64,000 nt of DNA. Source: Datura wrightii (lineage: Eukaryota > Streptophyta > Magnoliopsida > Solanales > Solanaceae). Below the pieces are notes generated by a model. That model worked only from the letters and a program-made list of their open reading frames with translations. It was not told the origin of the DNA and did not search any database. Numbering within the stretch: position 1 is the first letter of the stretch; every line of letters starts with the position of its first letter. The position numbers and the translations under genes were made by a program. Positions 43,064 to 55,780 of the stretch are shown here, one piece after another. The stretch covers positions 5,190,501 to 5,254,500 of the forward strand of contig JASDFA010000008.1 in assembly GCA_035772735.1 (NCBI GenBank). The letters are read 5' to 3'.

Positions 43064-45588
43064 TGTTATACCTCGGGAGCTCAAAGATCGGACCTGGGAG
43101 TTGAAATGGAAAAATTGTGAAATTTGGTTGCAGACACAGGACAAGTCTTTGGACGACTCGTGAGGAGACGCCACGACTCATCAAGTGGCTTGTGCGGAGG
43201 CTGGGAAAATGAAGGATTGAGGTCCCCATGAGTGAGGGAATGACTCACGGTCAGCCACCACGAGTCATCATGTCATCATAGGGTGATGTTGGAATTAAAT
43301 TGCTAGAAGTAACCAGTGTACCTAACAGATGGGACCCCACGAGTCCTGACCAGTTCCAACGACTCGTGAGGTAAGTCGTGAGCAGAAAGGTTAAAAAGTA
43401 AGCCAGTGTGCATGACAGAAGGTGAACACAAGTCGTGGTCTTGAGGAACGAGTTGTTATATACCCTTCTATGAACCCCGGCAGATTAGTTAACCAGTGCA
43501 CTTAACAAGCGACTCGACGAGTCATTTCCCGTCCTGATGAATCGCCAGGTCACCCATTAGGGTCACCTGGCATTGTTTTCCTGCGAATTTGGTAAGGATC
43601 TTTTCGTAATTCCTAAGTTCCTAAGACCTATACTACGTTGTTTAAGGCTCATTTTAGTGGGGTTTTAGTAGGGGAAAACCTATCCTAAGACATTATTATC
43701 ATGAAAGGAAGTTTGAAGGTTTGAAGAGGAGGTTGACGGTGAAATCTCAAGGTGTCGAATTGGATTCTCAGCCGGGCAATTAGAGGGTAATAGAATTCAC
43801 CATTTCCCAGGTATGTGAGGCTATTAGTGGGTGTTTTCTTCTACACCCATGCCCAAATCCCTATCAAAATGTGATAAATTATCTATGATCAAGTATGGAG
43901 TTTTAATCAATTGCATGATTCTACAATCTCTATACATGGGTATGATTAGAGTGTATTTATATTTATGATTTATGAAGCTTGGGCGGATTTCAAATTGTTT
44001 TTCCTTACAAAAATTTTTTTCAAAAATTTTAATCTAAAATGCCCATGGGTAATGAGTTCATAAAAGAAGTGATTTATTACAACTGTGTGATGATGATGAG
44101 ATTTAATGATGAAAAGCATGTTTCTAAAACTACCCATGACCTATGTTGTTGTTTTCAAAATAAATTTACTAGACCCAAGTATGATAATGTTTTGGGTGAT
44201 GCTCAAATATAGATTTGAAGTGATTATTTTCCCGAACTAATCTTACCACATTTTTGAAGTGAAATTTCCCTACTTTTACTATCAATTCTAGCTTGTGGTA
44301 TGTTGAATAAGTATACCTATACGTAGCATACCACATGATTTGGAGTAGATGCTCCCACTTATGATTGAGCTTATGGTATGTTTCGAAATAAAGCTTCTCA
44401 TATGCATGATTTCATAATTGAGATGTAGGTCATTATTGAGCTTTGTCAGTAGAAAACGTTGAGCTTCATATCCATATGATGTCTAGTCTATGCATGATTT
44501 CATTATGAACTTTGTTAATAGACAATGTTGAGCTTCATTTCGTACGATGTTGAGTTATGCATGATTTCATGTTGAGCTTTGTTATATACATGTAGAGCAT
44601 TGTATGTTTTCGGAAAAGAGTCTAGCATCGACGGGTTAAGGGTCGATTATCCTATGCCCCAGAACTACGCGCCAACGTAGGTTGATATTATTATATTATT
44701 GGGACCTCCCTGTGAGCTATCCCCAGCCCAAATGGCCCTTCAGCTTGATATCAATATCATGGTATCGTCCATCTTCCTGGCAAGGTTATAGACGGCTCTA
44801 CCCACTTGTGTGTGATAGTTGGAACCACGTAAGCTCTATCATGGTATGTCGGTTTAGTGAAGACTCTCCCACGGTCTATATCATTCGATTCTGCATACTC
44901 ATTACTCATGATGATTACCTTTGAATGCATGTTCAAAAAGAAAGGTTTGACTCATTTTTCAGTTTTTGGTATAAATGTTATGTTCCATTTGAGTCATTCC
45001 AGACAGTCATGATGTTCTAAAGCTATGCATGAAAACGTATGCTAAGAGTACTATTTCAGAATGAATGCATGTAGTGTTCTACTTATACTTAAAAGCTTAT
45101 GAAATGTTATGAAATGTTTTAAATGATTTATTTTACTAAAGCGGTTTTAGCTGGAATACTTGGTACATTCCACGTACTGACCGATACTTCTATGCTATAT
45201 CGTTTCATGATACAAGACCCGGCTCTCACCTTCAGCCTTGTCCTTAGACAGGTTTCCAAAGTTAGTATCTTCTCGGATTGGTGAGTCCTCATCCTTCAAG
45301 AACTAGACTATCATTTTCCTTTATGTAATTCAAGTTTCAGTATTGTTGAGTTAGTTGAGGTCTTTTCCCATCAACTCATTCAGATTATAGGGTTTCAGTC
45401 TTTTGTATGTGTAGCTTCAAAAATTGTTCTGATGTGCCGTTGCATGAGACTTCCGCTGAGTTATAATTTATGTTTTCTTCATGATTGTTGAATGAGTTAG
45501 TTGAATGCTTATTCCATGGGTCGACTTGGGGTCTCTCAGGGTCCCTTATCCCGTGTCTATGATCTGGGCCTTTGTTTGGGTCATGACA
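43064..45588 (+). repeat. Solo LTR F (2525 bp)
   Basis: TGTTATACCTCGGGAGC...GGGTCATGACA, flanked by CCCTA at 43059-43063 and 45589-45593, with no internal sequence. Same family as G and D. U3 holds many ACGACTCGT-type motifs (43150-43560). It is the product of LTR-LTR recombination of a former full element. Confidence 0.9.
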
Positions 45589-46503
45589 CCCTATGCCTCA
45601 AAACTACTCGCCAATGTAGGTTTATTCTTATATATATTACTTCGGGACCTCCTTTGTGAGCTATCCCCTGCCCTATTGGGCCATGATCTTGATATCGATA
45701 TCATGGTATGGTCCCTAGCCCTGGCAAGACTTTGGACATCTCTTCCCACTTGAGTGTAATTGTTGGGACCACGTAAGCTCTATCGTGGCATGTCGGTTAA
45801 AAGATGAATCTCCCATTGTTCCTCATGATTTCAGTTATGCATGTTCATCATTCATGAGATTTATACATCTATATATGTTCTAAAGCAGGTTTGGTTCAAT
45901 GTTATGTTTTACTCAGGACTATAAGATTTTATCTTTGAGTCAATTGATTCAGTTATGATGTTATGTTATGTTATAATGAGATCATGATTTCAGAAAGAAT
46001 GCATGCAACCCTACTCTCAGATTCTTATTGTTTATGTTTTACATTATGCATGTCTTTAAATTATTTTACTTATTTAAGAGGTTTACTTACCTTGCATACT
46101 TGGTACATTCCATGTACTGACTGCATACTCTATGCTTTATCGTTTCATGATACAGGACTCGACACTTAGACTGAGCCCCGTTCATAGTCAGTCTTTAGTT
46201 TTAGCATCTTACACTTGTTGGTGAGTCCTCATATCTCGAGGACATGCTTATTCAAATTCCTCTATGTATTAAAGTTTTCAGCTTACTCGAGATAGTCGGG
46301 GTCTTGTCCCACCAACTCATCATGTTTAGAGGCTTCTTAGACAAAAGGATGTATTTAGCTTTAGATTGTGTGTTCTGATCTTTTGTTTATTTTATATTTC
46401 TACTAAGATTATCATGTTGATTATTTAGTTTTATTGGTTGATTTAGATGTATGTCCACGCCATGGGTTGACTTGAAGTCTCTCGGGGCTCCTTGTCCCGT
46501 GTT
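45589..46503 (+). repeat. TSD of F (CCCTA) and D 3' LTR, part 3
   Basis: D LTR resumes at 45594 (TGCCTCAAAACTACTCGCC). It contains GTCCTC (46225-46230)/GAGGAC (46238-46243). It stops within CTTGTCCCGTG about 60 bp short of the expected LTR end, joining G gag sequence. Confidence 0.82.
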
Positions 46504-47270
46504 GTGTCCCGTAGATTTTAGCATCCCAATTTATGGCAGGTGTGGTCAGGGGCATACGGGTTAGTGCTTGGCAGGTATAGGTTTTTGCTTCGGGTGTGGA
46601 AAGCCCCGGCATATGCTCAGAGATTACTTAGTAGCAAGACAGGGCCATGATGGGGGTCGATTCCCAACTTCCAGTTCAGTGTCCCCACTCGCACGCTCAA
46701 CACAGTAGGGGGCCATCTACTAGCACAGGTGGTGGTTAGTGTCAGAACATATTCTATGAATTAGCATCACGTCAGGAGCAGGAAGTCTCCCCGGATGTAG
46801 ACAATGGTATGTTATGAGTTTTCCATCTTAATTTATATGCTCTGTTAGATCTGGGGTCTACCTTGTCTTTTTTGACACCTTATGTGGCCAGTAGCTTCGT
46901 AGTCAGTCCCGAAGGCTTGTCATATCCCCTCTCAATCTCTACTCTAGTGGATGATTTAGTCATAGCTAGACGGGTGTATAGAGGTTGCCCGATCATTATC
47001 CTTCAGAAAGTTACCTCAGTAGATCTAGTAGAGCCAGCCACGGACAATTTTGATGTTATCCTCGGTATGGATTGGCTATTTTCATGGGATGCCTCAGTTA
47101 ATTGTAGAACCCAAGCAGTAGAGTTAAGATTTCTGGGGAAGCCAGTCTTAAAGTGGAGGGGTAGTTCGACTGTTCCTGTAGGTTGCTTCATTTCCTACCT
47201 TAAGACCGGAAAGATGATTTTTAAGTGCCGTGTGTACGATCTAGTTTGGGTTAAGGATGTGACGTCCTAG
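46504..47270 (+). pseudogene. gag: G Gag 3' end and protease
   Basis: Gag end: GRCGQGHTG, CFGCGKPRHMLRDY (last Cys lost), then protease with a 136-codon open stretch 46863-47270: YVASSFVVS, ARRVYRGCP, NFDVILGMDWLFSWDASVN, VELRFLGKPVLKWRGSS. The active-site segment at about 46845-46865 (LLDLGSTL type) is still readable across frames. Confidence 0.75.
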
Positions 47271-48887
47271 ACCCCGATTATCCAGTTAGTCCCAGTAGTA
47301 TGTGAGTATCTAGATGTTTTCCTAGATGATCTACCCGGAATCCCTCTCGAGCGGGAGATTTGTTTTGGTATTGGCCTTCTTCCTGACACGCAGCCTATAT
47401 CTATTCCTCCCTACAGAATGGCTCTATCCGAGCTAAAAGATTTGAGGGAACAACTGAAGGACCTATTAGATAAGGGTTTCATCAGATCGAGCAAGTCCCC
47501 ATGGGGTGCACCAGTTCTCTTCCTCCAGAAGAAAGATTGTTCTCTTCGTATATGTATTGATTACCGGCAATTGAACAAGGTCACCACCAAGACCGGTATC
47601 CTCTACCCAGGATTATTGATTTGTTTGACCAGCTTCAGGTGCCAAGTGTTTTTCGAAGATAGATCTCAGATCTGGGTACCATCAACTCAGAGTTCAAGAG
47701 AGTAACATCCCGAAGACAGCCTTCAGGACGCAGTATGGTCATTATAAGTTTGTAGTTAGTCTTTTGGAATAACGAATGCTCCTGTAGATTTTATGGACAT
47801 GATGAACAGGGTGTTCAATCCATACCTAGATATGTTCGTGATTGTGTTTATTGATGATATTCTCATATACTCTCAAAGCGAGGAGGAGCATGCCACTCAT
47901 TTAAGAGTTGTACTACAGACTCTCAAGGATCGCCAATTATATGCCAAATTCATCAAGTGTGATTTTTGGTTGAACTTCGTGGCATTTTTGGGCCATGTGG
48001 TATCAATTGAGGGCATAAAGGTGGACTCTCAGAAAATAGAAGCAGTGAAGAATTGGCCTACACCGGTGAATCCTTCAGATATCCAGAGCTTTTTGAGTTT
48101 AGCTGGCTATTATCGGAAATTTGTGGAAGGTTTCTCCTCTATTGCAGCACCCTTGATTAAATTGACCCAAAAGAAGGTGAAATTCCAATGGTTGGAGGTT
48201 TGTAGGAAGAGCTTCCAGGAGTTGAAGACTTGACTCACCTCAACACTGGTGTTAACCTTACTCGAGGGTTCCGATGGGTCCGTGGTGTATTGTGATGCTT
48301 CAAGGATAGGTCTTGGGTGTGTATTGATGCAGCACAATAAGGTTATACCATATGCTTCCAGAAAGCTGAAAGCCCATGAGAAGAATTACCCGACCCATTA
48401 TCTTGAATTGGCCACGGTGGTATTCGCCTTGAAGATATGGAGACATTATTTGTATGGGGTCCACGTGGATGTGTTTATGGAACATAAGAGTCTAGAATAT
48501 GTGTTTACCCATAAGGATCACAATCTTTGGTAAAGGAGGTGGTTGGAGCTACTTAAGGATTATGACATGAGTATTATTTATCATTCGGGGAAGGCTAATG
48601 TGGTAGCAGACGCACTTAGTAGACTCTCGATGGATAGTGCATCCCATGTAGATAAGGGAAAGAAGGAGCTAGTGAAAGACATGCATCGACTTGCAAAGTT
48701 GGGAGTTCGGTTGGTTGACTCGACCGATGGCAGTTTTATTGTTCAAGACGTATCTGAATCTTCCTTGGTAACTGATGTAAAAGCTAGACAAGACGAGGAA
48801 TCGATTTTTGTAAAGATAAAGGAAGCCATTCAAAATCATAAGGTAGAGGTCTTCTCCAAAGGGGGAGATGGTGTGTTTCGATACTAG
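47271..48887 (+). pseudogene. pol: G reverse transcriptase and RNase H
   Basis: RT: LKDLREQLKDLLDKGFI, PWGAPVLFLQKKD, CIDYRQLNKVTTKTG, frame change about 47600, VFIDDILIYSQSEEEH intact (about 47840-47870), FLGHVVSIEGIKVDS, SLAGYYRKFVEGFSSIAAPL. RNase H: VYCDASRIGLGCVLMQHNKV, THYLELATVVFALKIWRHYL, HKSLEYVFTH, TAA at about 48531, LKDYDMSIIYHSGKANVVAD. Catalytic residues are mostly present; stops and shifts inactivate it. Confidence 0.82.
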
Positions 48888-50202
48888 GGTCGCTTATGTG
48901 TTTCGGATGTTAGTGATTTTAGGAACCGGATGTTGTACGAGGCTCATGGATCCAGGTATTCATTCCATCCAGGTGCCACAAAGATGTATAATGACTTACG
49001 GGAAGTCTATTGGTGGAATGGCATGAAGAAGGTCATCGCAGAGTTTATAGAGTGCCCAAGCTCTAAGCAAGTAAAGGTTGAGCATCAAAGGCTGGGAGGT
49101 GTGCTTTAGGATATCAGTATTCCTACTTAGAAGTGGGAAGAAATCAATATGGACTTCGTCACAGGGTTTCCTCACACTCGTTGACAATATGACTCTATTT
49201 GGGTTGTTGTAGACAGGTTGACCAAAGCCGCTCATTTTCTACCAGTCTAAAAAGATTCGACGGAGGATTAGGCCAAACTATACACCCGAGAGCTAGTTCG
49301 GTTACATGGACTGCCCTTGTCCATCATATCAGATAGAGGTACCCAATTTACCTCTCAATTTTGGAGGTCGTTTCAAAAAGGAGTTGGCACTTAGGTTAAT
49401 CTCCGCACAACATTTCATCCACAAACGGATGGTCAAGTGGAGCGAACAATTTAGACACTCAAGGATATGTTGAGAGCATGCGTGATTTACTTCAAAGGTA
49501 GTTGGGATGATTATTTGCCTCTTATCGAGATTGCATACAATAAAAGCTGGCATTCCAGTATTCAAATGGCTCCGTTTGAGGCTCTCTATGGGCGAGATAT
49601 AGATCACCTATTGGTTGGATCAAAGTCTGTGGAGCAGTGATGATAGGACAAGAGTCTGCCCATGAGCCTATGGAGAAGGTTCAACTCATACGAGACAAGT
49701 TGAAAATAGCTCAAAGTCGCCAAAAGTCCTATGCTGATGTGAGAAGGAGAGAACTCGAGTTCGATGTGGATGATTGAGTTTTCATTAAAGTGTCTCCCAT
49801 GAAGGGAGTAATGCGGTTTGGAATGAAAGGAAAACTCATCCCTCGTTATGTTAGCCCCTACCGGGTTATGAAACGGGTTGGCAAGGTGGCATATGAATTG
49901 GAGTTGCCCTCAGAATTAGCTTCTATGCATCTTGTATTCCTGTATCCCTCTTAAAGAAGTGTCTGGGTGATCCAGCTCTAGTTGTCCCGGTGGACAGTGT
50001 TGGTGTGAAAGACAGCCTTAGTTATGAAGAGGTTCTGGTGGTAATATTGGATCGTCAGGTTCGAAGGATAAGAAATAAGGAAGTATATTCAGTGAAAGTT
50101 TTATGGAGGAATTAACATGTTGAGCGAGCTACGTGGGAAGTCGAGGCGGACAGGATGGCTGGATTCCCACATTTATTCTCTACCAGTGCACTTCTAGCTT
50201 GA
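48888..50202 (+). pseudogene. pol: G integrase and chromodomain
   Basis: Zinc-binding HGSRYSFHPGATKMY with CPSSKQVK (second Cys to Ser). Core: INMDFVTGF, SIWVVVDRLTKAAHFLPV, LSIISDRGTQFTSQFWRSF with the catalytic Asp kept, APFEALYGR. Then VSPMKGVMRFGMKGKL, GDPALVVPVDSVGVKDSL, RATWEVEADRMAGFPHLFS, stop at 50200-50202. Frameshifts near 49600 and 49940, plus stops. Confidence 0.82.
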
Positions 50203-50448
50203 GGTATCAGTTTTTTCCCTAAAACTCTACTTAGTTTCATGTTCAATTCACGTGCCCTAGCTTCTTTCATATATGTGGATGCGTATATGATTCGTGAATT
50301 TAGTTCCTCCGTGTAGTTTGAATCGAAAATAGTTATTCCATCAGTTTTCAGCTTATATGATCAGTTTTTGAGTATGATGATTGCATTTCTCTATGTTTCT
50401 AGGTGATCTCCTAACATTTGAGGATGAATGTTCCCAAGGGGGAGATAT
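50203..50448 (+). other. G 3' untranslated end and polypurine tract
   Basis: CATTTGAGGATGAATG (50415-50430), then TTCCCAAGGGGGAGATAT before TGTAATACCCTG at 50449. Confidence 0.85.
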
Positions 50449-52642
50449 TGTAATACCCTGAGAGCCCAAAGATTAGACCCAGGAGTTGGAGTTTTGGGAA
50501 TTAAAGATCCCCATGGATGTGACCATGAGTCGTGGTCATACCCCCACGACTCGTTGAGTCAGTTGTGGGCAAGGTTTTAGGGGAGGTGAAGGGGACTAGG
50601 TGGTGTACCCTACAGAAGGCCCCATGGGTCGTGGTCAGTCAACACGAATCATGGGATGGATTGTGGCCAGTATGATGACTAAAGTTTGAATTTAAGGCAT
50701 TGAAGGTGAAGAGTGGTGACCACGAGTCGTGGTCACAGACAATGATTCGTATGATGGCCAATTACAAGTTCCAGGTGAAATTTCGACAGTGTACCTAATA
50801 ACTGATGTGACGACTCGTGGGCGGTGGCAACGACTCGTTTGGTCCCTTGTGGGGACTAACGAGCAATTATTTTCTGCAAAGTTATCAAGGGCATTCCATC
50901 ATTCCTATGCTCTAAGGTCCTATACTATGTCATTTTAAGCCATTTTAAGAGTGTATTAAGATAGGTTAAGTCAATATATCCTATTCTAAACCCATGCATG
51001 CAAAGTTAGGAAGTTAGAGAGGAGATCAAGCTTGAGCCCTTCCAATTCTTCTCAATTTCCTCTTGGACAACCAAGGAAGTGCAAGAATCAGCTTTAATCA
51101 AGTATGTAGGGTTAAAATGGGTGAATTCGTTCACATCCATGCCCAATCTCTCTTTAAAATCATGAAAATTTCTATGTTGATTCTATGGGGTTTTAACCGA
51201 AAGAATGAAATTCCTAATTCTCTACATGTATATGATTTATTTATGTTTCTACAATTGAAATTATGATTTATGGGGAAGTTTTATGATGTTCCCAGTGAAA
51301 ATTATATTTCAAGCTTTATAAATTAAAATTCCCAATTATGAAAAGTTCATGAAAATTGAGATTTATGATGAATGTTCTAGTATGATGAGATATTTATGAT
51401 GGAAAGCATGTTTTCAAGTTACTCGTGTTTGTGATCATGTTCTCAAGTGAATTATGTATTTTCAAGCATGTTAAAGTATTGGGCAAATCTCATATTTTCA
51501 AGTATGATTATGATTTTACGAATTTAGCTTACCACATGATTTTGGAGCGAAGACTCCCATTTATGATCAGCTTGTGGTAAGGTTTGAGCCAAGGCTCCTC
51601 ATGTATGATTCAGATTTATGTATTTATGATTATTCCGCTTCACGATGGTCAGCTTGATTGAAAAATGATGGAGAGCTTATGCATGTTTTTAGGAGTAGTG
51701 TCTAGCACCAGTAGGCCACGGGTTAGTTAACCCTGTTCCTCAGAACTACGCGCCAACATAGGTATGATCAAATTACCTCCTATGTGAGCTATCCCCTTCC
51801 CCAATTGGGCGACGAGCTTGATATCGATATCATGGTATTTTCCTTAGCCCCGGGAAGGCTTTGGATGGCTCTACCCACTTGAGTTTGATAGTAGGGACCA
51901 CGTAAGCTATATCGTGGTATGTCGGTTAAAGATGAGTCTCCCATTGTTCCTCATATTTTCAATTATTCACGTTTATAACACGTGTTTTATATATCTCTAT
52001 ATGTTCTAAAGCAGGTTTTACCCAATGTCAGCTTTATTTGTGACTTTCAGATTTCATCCTTGGGTCAATCGATTCAGTTATGATGTTATGTTTTATTGAG
52101 ATCATAATTTCAGAAAGATAGCATGCCAACCTTACTTTCAAATTCTTATTTTGTTTATTTTTTTACATTTTGCATGTTTTTAATGATTTTACTTATTCAA
52201 GCGGTTTTACTTACTTTGCATACTCGGTACATTCAACGTACTGACCGCATACTCTATGATGTATCATTTCATGATACAGGTCCCGACACTTAGACTCAGC
52301 CCCGTCAGTAGCCAGTAGCACCCATCATAGTTGTGAGTCTACATCCCCCGAGGACCATTTGCTTTTAGATATTGATGTACTTTTAGTTTAAGTATTGGAG
52401 AGTTAGTTGGGGTCTTGTCCTATCAACTCATAAGACTTAGAGGCTTTTCAGATATTAGAATGTATTCAGCTCCAAATCTATGTATTTATGATGTTATGCT
52501 TATTTCATACTTCTGCTCATGTCAATCCTTCTTTTAATTTGATTGAGTTAGATGTATGTTCATTCCATGGTTAACTTGGGTTCTCTCGGGGCTCCTTGTC
52601 CCATGTCTCAATCGGGGCGGGGCCTCCGTTCGGGTCGTGACA
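50449..52642 (+). repeat. G 3' LTR (2194 bp)
   Basis: TGTAATACCCTGAGAGCC...GGTCGTGACA. U3 has GAGTCGTGGTC-type motifs (50526-50840). C LTR homology resumes at 52643 (CATCTGTTTTAAACTAAAG). Confidence 0.87.
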
Positions 52643-54709
52643 CATCTGTTTTAAACTAAAGTCTGAACTATATCGAACTGAGCAAAACTGATAACATCAA
52701 CTAAGGGAATCATTCTCTGCTATGGAGAATCCCAACTGAACTAGGGAAACATTCTCAGCTATGGAGAGTCCCAACTGATCTAAGGAAACATTCTCGGCTA
52801 TGGAGAGTCCTGACGGCACTAAGGGAAAAATTCTCAGCTATAGAGAGTCCAGAATGAACTAAGGGAAACATTCTCAGCTTTGGAGAGTCCCGACTGAACC
52901 AAGGGAAACATTCTTGCATATGGAGAGTCCCTGGCTGACTAGAACATGAGGAGTACTGCATTGATCTGATATTATACATCTGGTCTATTCTACTACAGCT
53001 AATAAGAAACATTAGCATTTACTGATTTCATCATACGACATTTGTTTAGAAAGGACTAGGGCTACTTTCTACTAACAACAGGCCCAAAAGTCTAAAGGAT
53101 CATTGTCATTCTTTATCATCATAATTCATATCATCATGGTACCAAATCATCATTTAATCCACACATCTTATATTTACGAACATCTATAAATTCATATCAC
53201 TTCACACACCTCCACAACATTCAAGTTTTGAGTTCACAACATACGACGTATAAGATAGAGTCATGTAGGATCCATAGGTCCAATTCACACTTTAACATAG
53301 ATACATTGATTCATATTTTTTAGATTTACGGAAAGCCCATATACTTTACACATACCTTAAACATGTACAACGAGATCATGGTACAAGCATATATTTTCAT
53401 TTCATAGAACCCATTTCGAAATTTAGTCCAATTTTTAAGGAAGATATGATTATTATGTTGTTATCATAGGTTTACCTCATACCTGAAACAGTTTCATTGA
53501 AAACATAATGAAAACACATACATACTTTCAACTGATAAAGCCCATCAATTCTAATCCCATCTCAACATATTTAACAAATTATATATTCTAGTTTTCAGGG
53601 AATTCCTACAATATTCCATATTTTAGGCATGGATACAAGTTCTTAGTACAATTGGGTGAACAATAACAATATGCCAATCAAAGTTTTAAGCTATCTCATG
53701 AAGGGAATCCTAAAATCATGCCTTTTCACCATTTAGAGCATATTTGAAGATATTAAAATAATTCCCTAAGCATAATTAACTTTTAATACTAATGGGTCTT
53801 AAAATTCATATATGATATAGAAGAAATCATCCATCAATCGAAACCCTAAGTCATTCTTTCCTAGAATAATGAAATCAAGTTTTCGATAAAACATTTTTGG
53901 GCACTACGATGGATGGATATCCTTGTTGAAAAACCCACCTACCTGGTTAGGAGAAATCCTGCTTGAACTTGCACCTTGAAGCCTTGAGGAAACCCTTGTA
54001 AAATACTTAATTTTGAGGGGGAAGGAAGAAGAGTTGAGGGAATGAGAGGGTAGGCTAGAAAACCCCCTAAAAACGTCCCTTAAAATTCCCAAAATGACGC
54101 CAATTCAAAATAGAAAGCATGGGACTTTACCAAAATACCCCTTGGAGAAACTTAAAAAATTTTCCCGATGTGAGGCCTCGACCCTCAACACGAGTCATTG
54201 GTCCTCACCACGACTCGTGGTGACCATCCGTTGCTTCTGAGGTCTACTTCATAGTTCCTGCTTCCTCAACCAACTACTCATCACCACCTCCCTTTGACTC
54301 CACTAGACCAACCCTCGAGTCCCTTCCAATGACAAACACCACAGGTCGTTATTAACTTAAACGTTCCGTTACAACCACCTGTCATCAATGACTTGCAACC
54401 CTACACTCTAACTATCGAATCCTCATGACGACCTGTTACGGCAACCAAGGAGTCGTCACATGACTCGTCCCCTACGAGAAGTCCAACCTATGAGCTTGCC
54501 ACTATTGCTTCTAATGGGTTTTTGTTTCACATAATGACTCGTACCTTCTCTGATGGAATCAAAACACTTGGCCCCTTTTTCTGATACTATTCCAACGACT
54601 TCCTCTAATGACTCATTGGACGAGTCATTCTAAGGCACTGCTGTAGATTTTTCTGCTGAACACATTCCAAATCCTGGTTTTAAATCTTGGAAACTTTTGG
54701 GGTGTTACA
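52643..54709 (-). repeat. C 5' LTR remainder
   Basis: Aligns with 21615-23655 of the C 3' LTR. Minus strand starts TGTAACACCCCAAAAG at 54709. The 3'-terminal 710 bp of this LTR are missing, cut by the G/D complex and the linked deletion. CCACGACTCGTGG at 54208-54220. Confidence 0.87.
52700..52935 (-). repeat. Tandem array of about 40-bp units in C 5' LTR (6 units)
   Basis: Same unit as 21665-21866. One unit reads ATTCTCTGCTATGGAGAAT, a perfect 6-bp hairpin. A minus-strand ORF over it (52755-53018) is an artefact of the repeat. Confidence 0.88.
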
Positions 54710-54714
54710 CCTAT
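54710..54714. repeat. Target-site duplication of C, right copy (CCTAT)
   Basis: Matches 20899-20903; on the minus strand it is inside H's integrase (VVPLESIG). Confidence 0.88.
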
Positions 54715-55780
54715 GCTCTCCAGTGGGACAACAAAGGCCAGGTCACCAATGCACTTCTCAATAGAGATACATGGAAAATAGGATGTACTGAGGCTAACTC
54801 CACTAGTAGCTCCAACTTAAATGCCATGTTGACAACTCGCCTCAGAATCCTATAAGGACCAATATATCATGGACTAAGATTCCCTTTCATCCCAAACCTC
54901 ATCACTCCCATCATGGGAGACACCTTCAGAAACACCCAATCATTAACTTCTAACTCAAGCTCTCTCTAACATCCACATAAGACTTTTGGCGACTCTGGGC
55001 TGTTTTCAACCTCTCCCTAATAAGCTGGCTTTATCCATGTCTTCATGAACATAATCTAACCCTATGAACGTAGCCTTACCTACTTCAAACCATCCAATAG
55101 GTGATCTACACCTTCTCCTCTAAAGAGCCTCAAATAGAGCCATCTGGATGTTCGAGTGGTAACTGTTATTGTAAGCAAACTCGATGAGAGGATAATGGTC
55201 ATCCCAACTACCCTTGAAATCAATCACACACGCTCTCAACATATCCTCAACAGTATGAATGGTACGCTCAGCCTGACTATCGGTCTGTAGGTTAAAAGAT
55301 GTGCTAAGCTTTTCCTAAGTACCAAGTCCGTTATGAAACGATCTACAAAACTTTGAGGTAAACTAAGTAACTCCATATGAGATGATGGACAAGGGAATTC
55401 AGTGCAACCAAACTAACACCCCAATGTACAACCTAGAAAGTCCTCGGTTGAATAGGTAGTTTTAACTAGATCCTCTCCACAACCACCCAAATAAAGTCAT
55501 ACTATCGGCGTATACCAGGTAACCCTATGATGAAGTCCATATTGATCGATTCCTACTTCCATGTAGGGATACTAATGTCTTGTAGCATACCTCCAGGTCT
55601 CTGATGCTCAACATCCACTTGTTGACAATTTGGACACTTAGCACAAACTCCGCTATGTCCTTCTTCATGCCATTCCACCAATAGACCTCCATAGGTCACG
55701 ATACATCTTGGTTGCACCTGGTGGATAGAATACCGAGAACCATGAGCCTTACCGGACATCCGCTCTCTCAAGTAATCAAT
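54715..55780 (-). pseudogene. pol: H integrase (core) up to the chromodomain
   Basis: Minus strand, from 55780 down: HGSRYSIHQ (HP to HQ), KCPNCQQVDVEHQRPGG intact, core with LSIISYG where SDRG's Asp is Tyr and Arg is lost, VSPMMGVMRFGMKGNL, then VVPLESIG at the break. The C-terminal chromodomain is at 20700-20903. Multiple stops. Confidence 0.8.

Larger units (their letters stand above)
25554..46503 (+). mobile_element. Element D: Tekay-like chromovirus, split by E and F
   Basis: Plus strand: 5'-truncated 5' LTR 25554-26640, leader and decayed PBS, gag, pol with chromodomain, PPT, 3' LTR in three parts (31727-31872, 41734-43063, 45594-46503). The 3' LTR's last part runs straight into G internal sequence without LTR end or PBS, so D and G form an LTR-internal-LTR-internal-LTR array. 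Confidence 0.8.
46504..52642 (+). mobile_element. Element G: 5'-truncated Tekay-like chromovirus
   Basis: Begins inside gag just before the zinc knuckle (equivalent to about 27793 in D), then protease, RT, RNase H, integrase, chromodomain, PPT and a full 3' LTR ending at 52642 in the middle of C's 5' LTR. It is closely related to D. The junction with D's LTR shares TCCCGT, a microhomology. Confidence 0.82.
20904..54709 (-). mobile_element. Element C: gag-only Tekay-like element split by D, E, F and G
   Basis: Minus strand. Complete 3' LTR 20904-23655, PPT, about 930 bp without recognisable coding, gag remnant to 25553; the gag 5' end, PBS and start of the 5' LTR are missing; 5' LTR remainder 52643-54709. 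The TSD CCTAT is at both ends although they lie 33.8 kb apart. No RT, RNase H or integrase trace was found between gag and PPT, so C looks non-autonomous or internally deleted. Confidence 0.8.

Noticed and set aside
42963..43229. Minus-strand ORF across 43064
   Set aside because: It crosses the F insertion junction, so it cannot be an ancestral gene.
52755..53018. Minus-strand ORF with a repeating peptide
   Set aside because: It is the translation of the 40-bp tandem array, whose unit length keeps stops out by chance.
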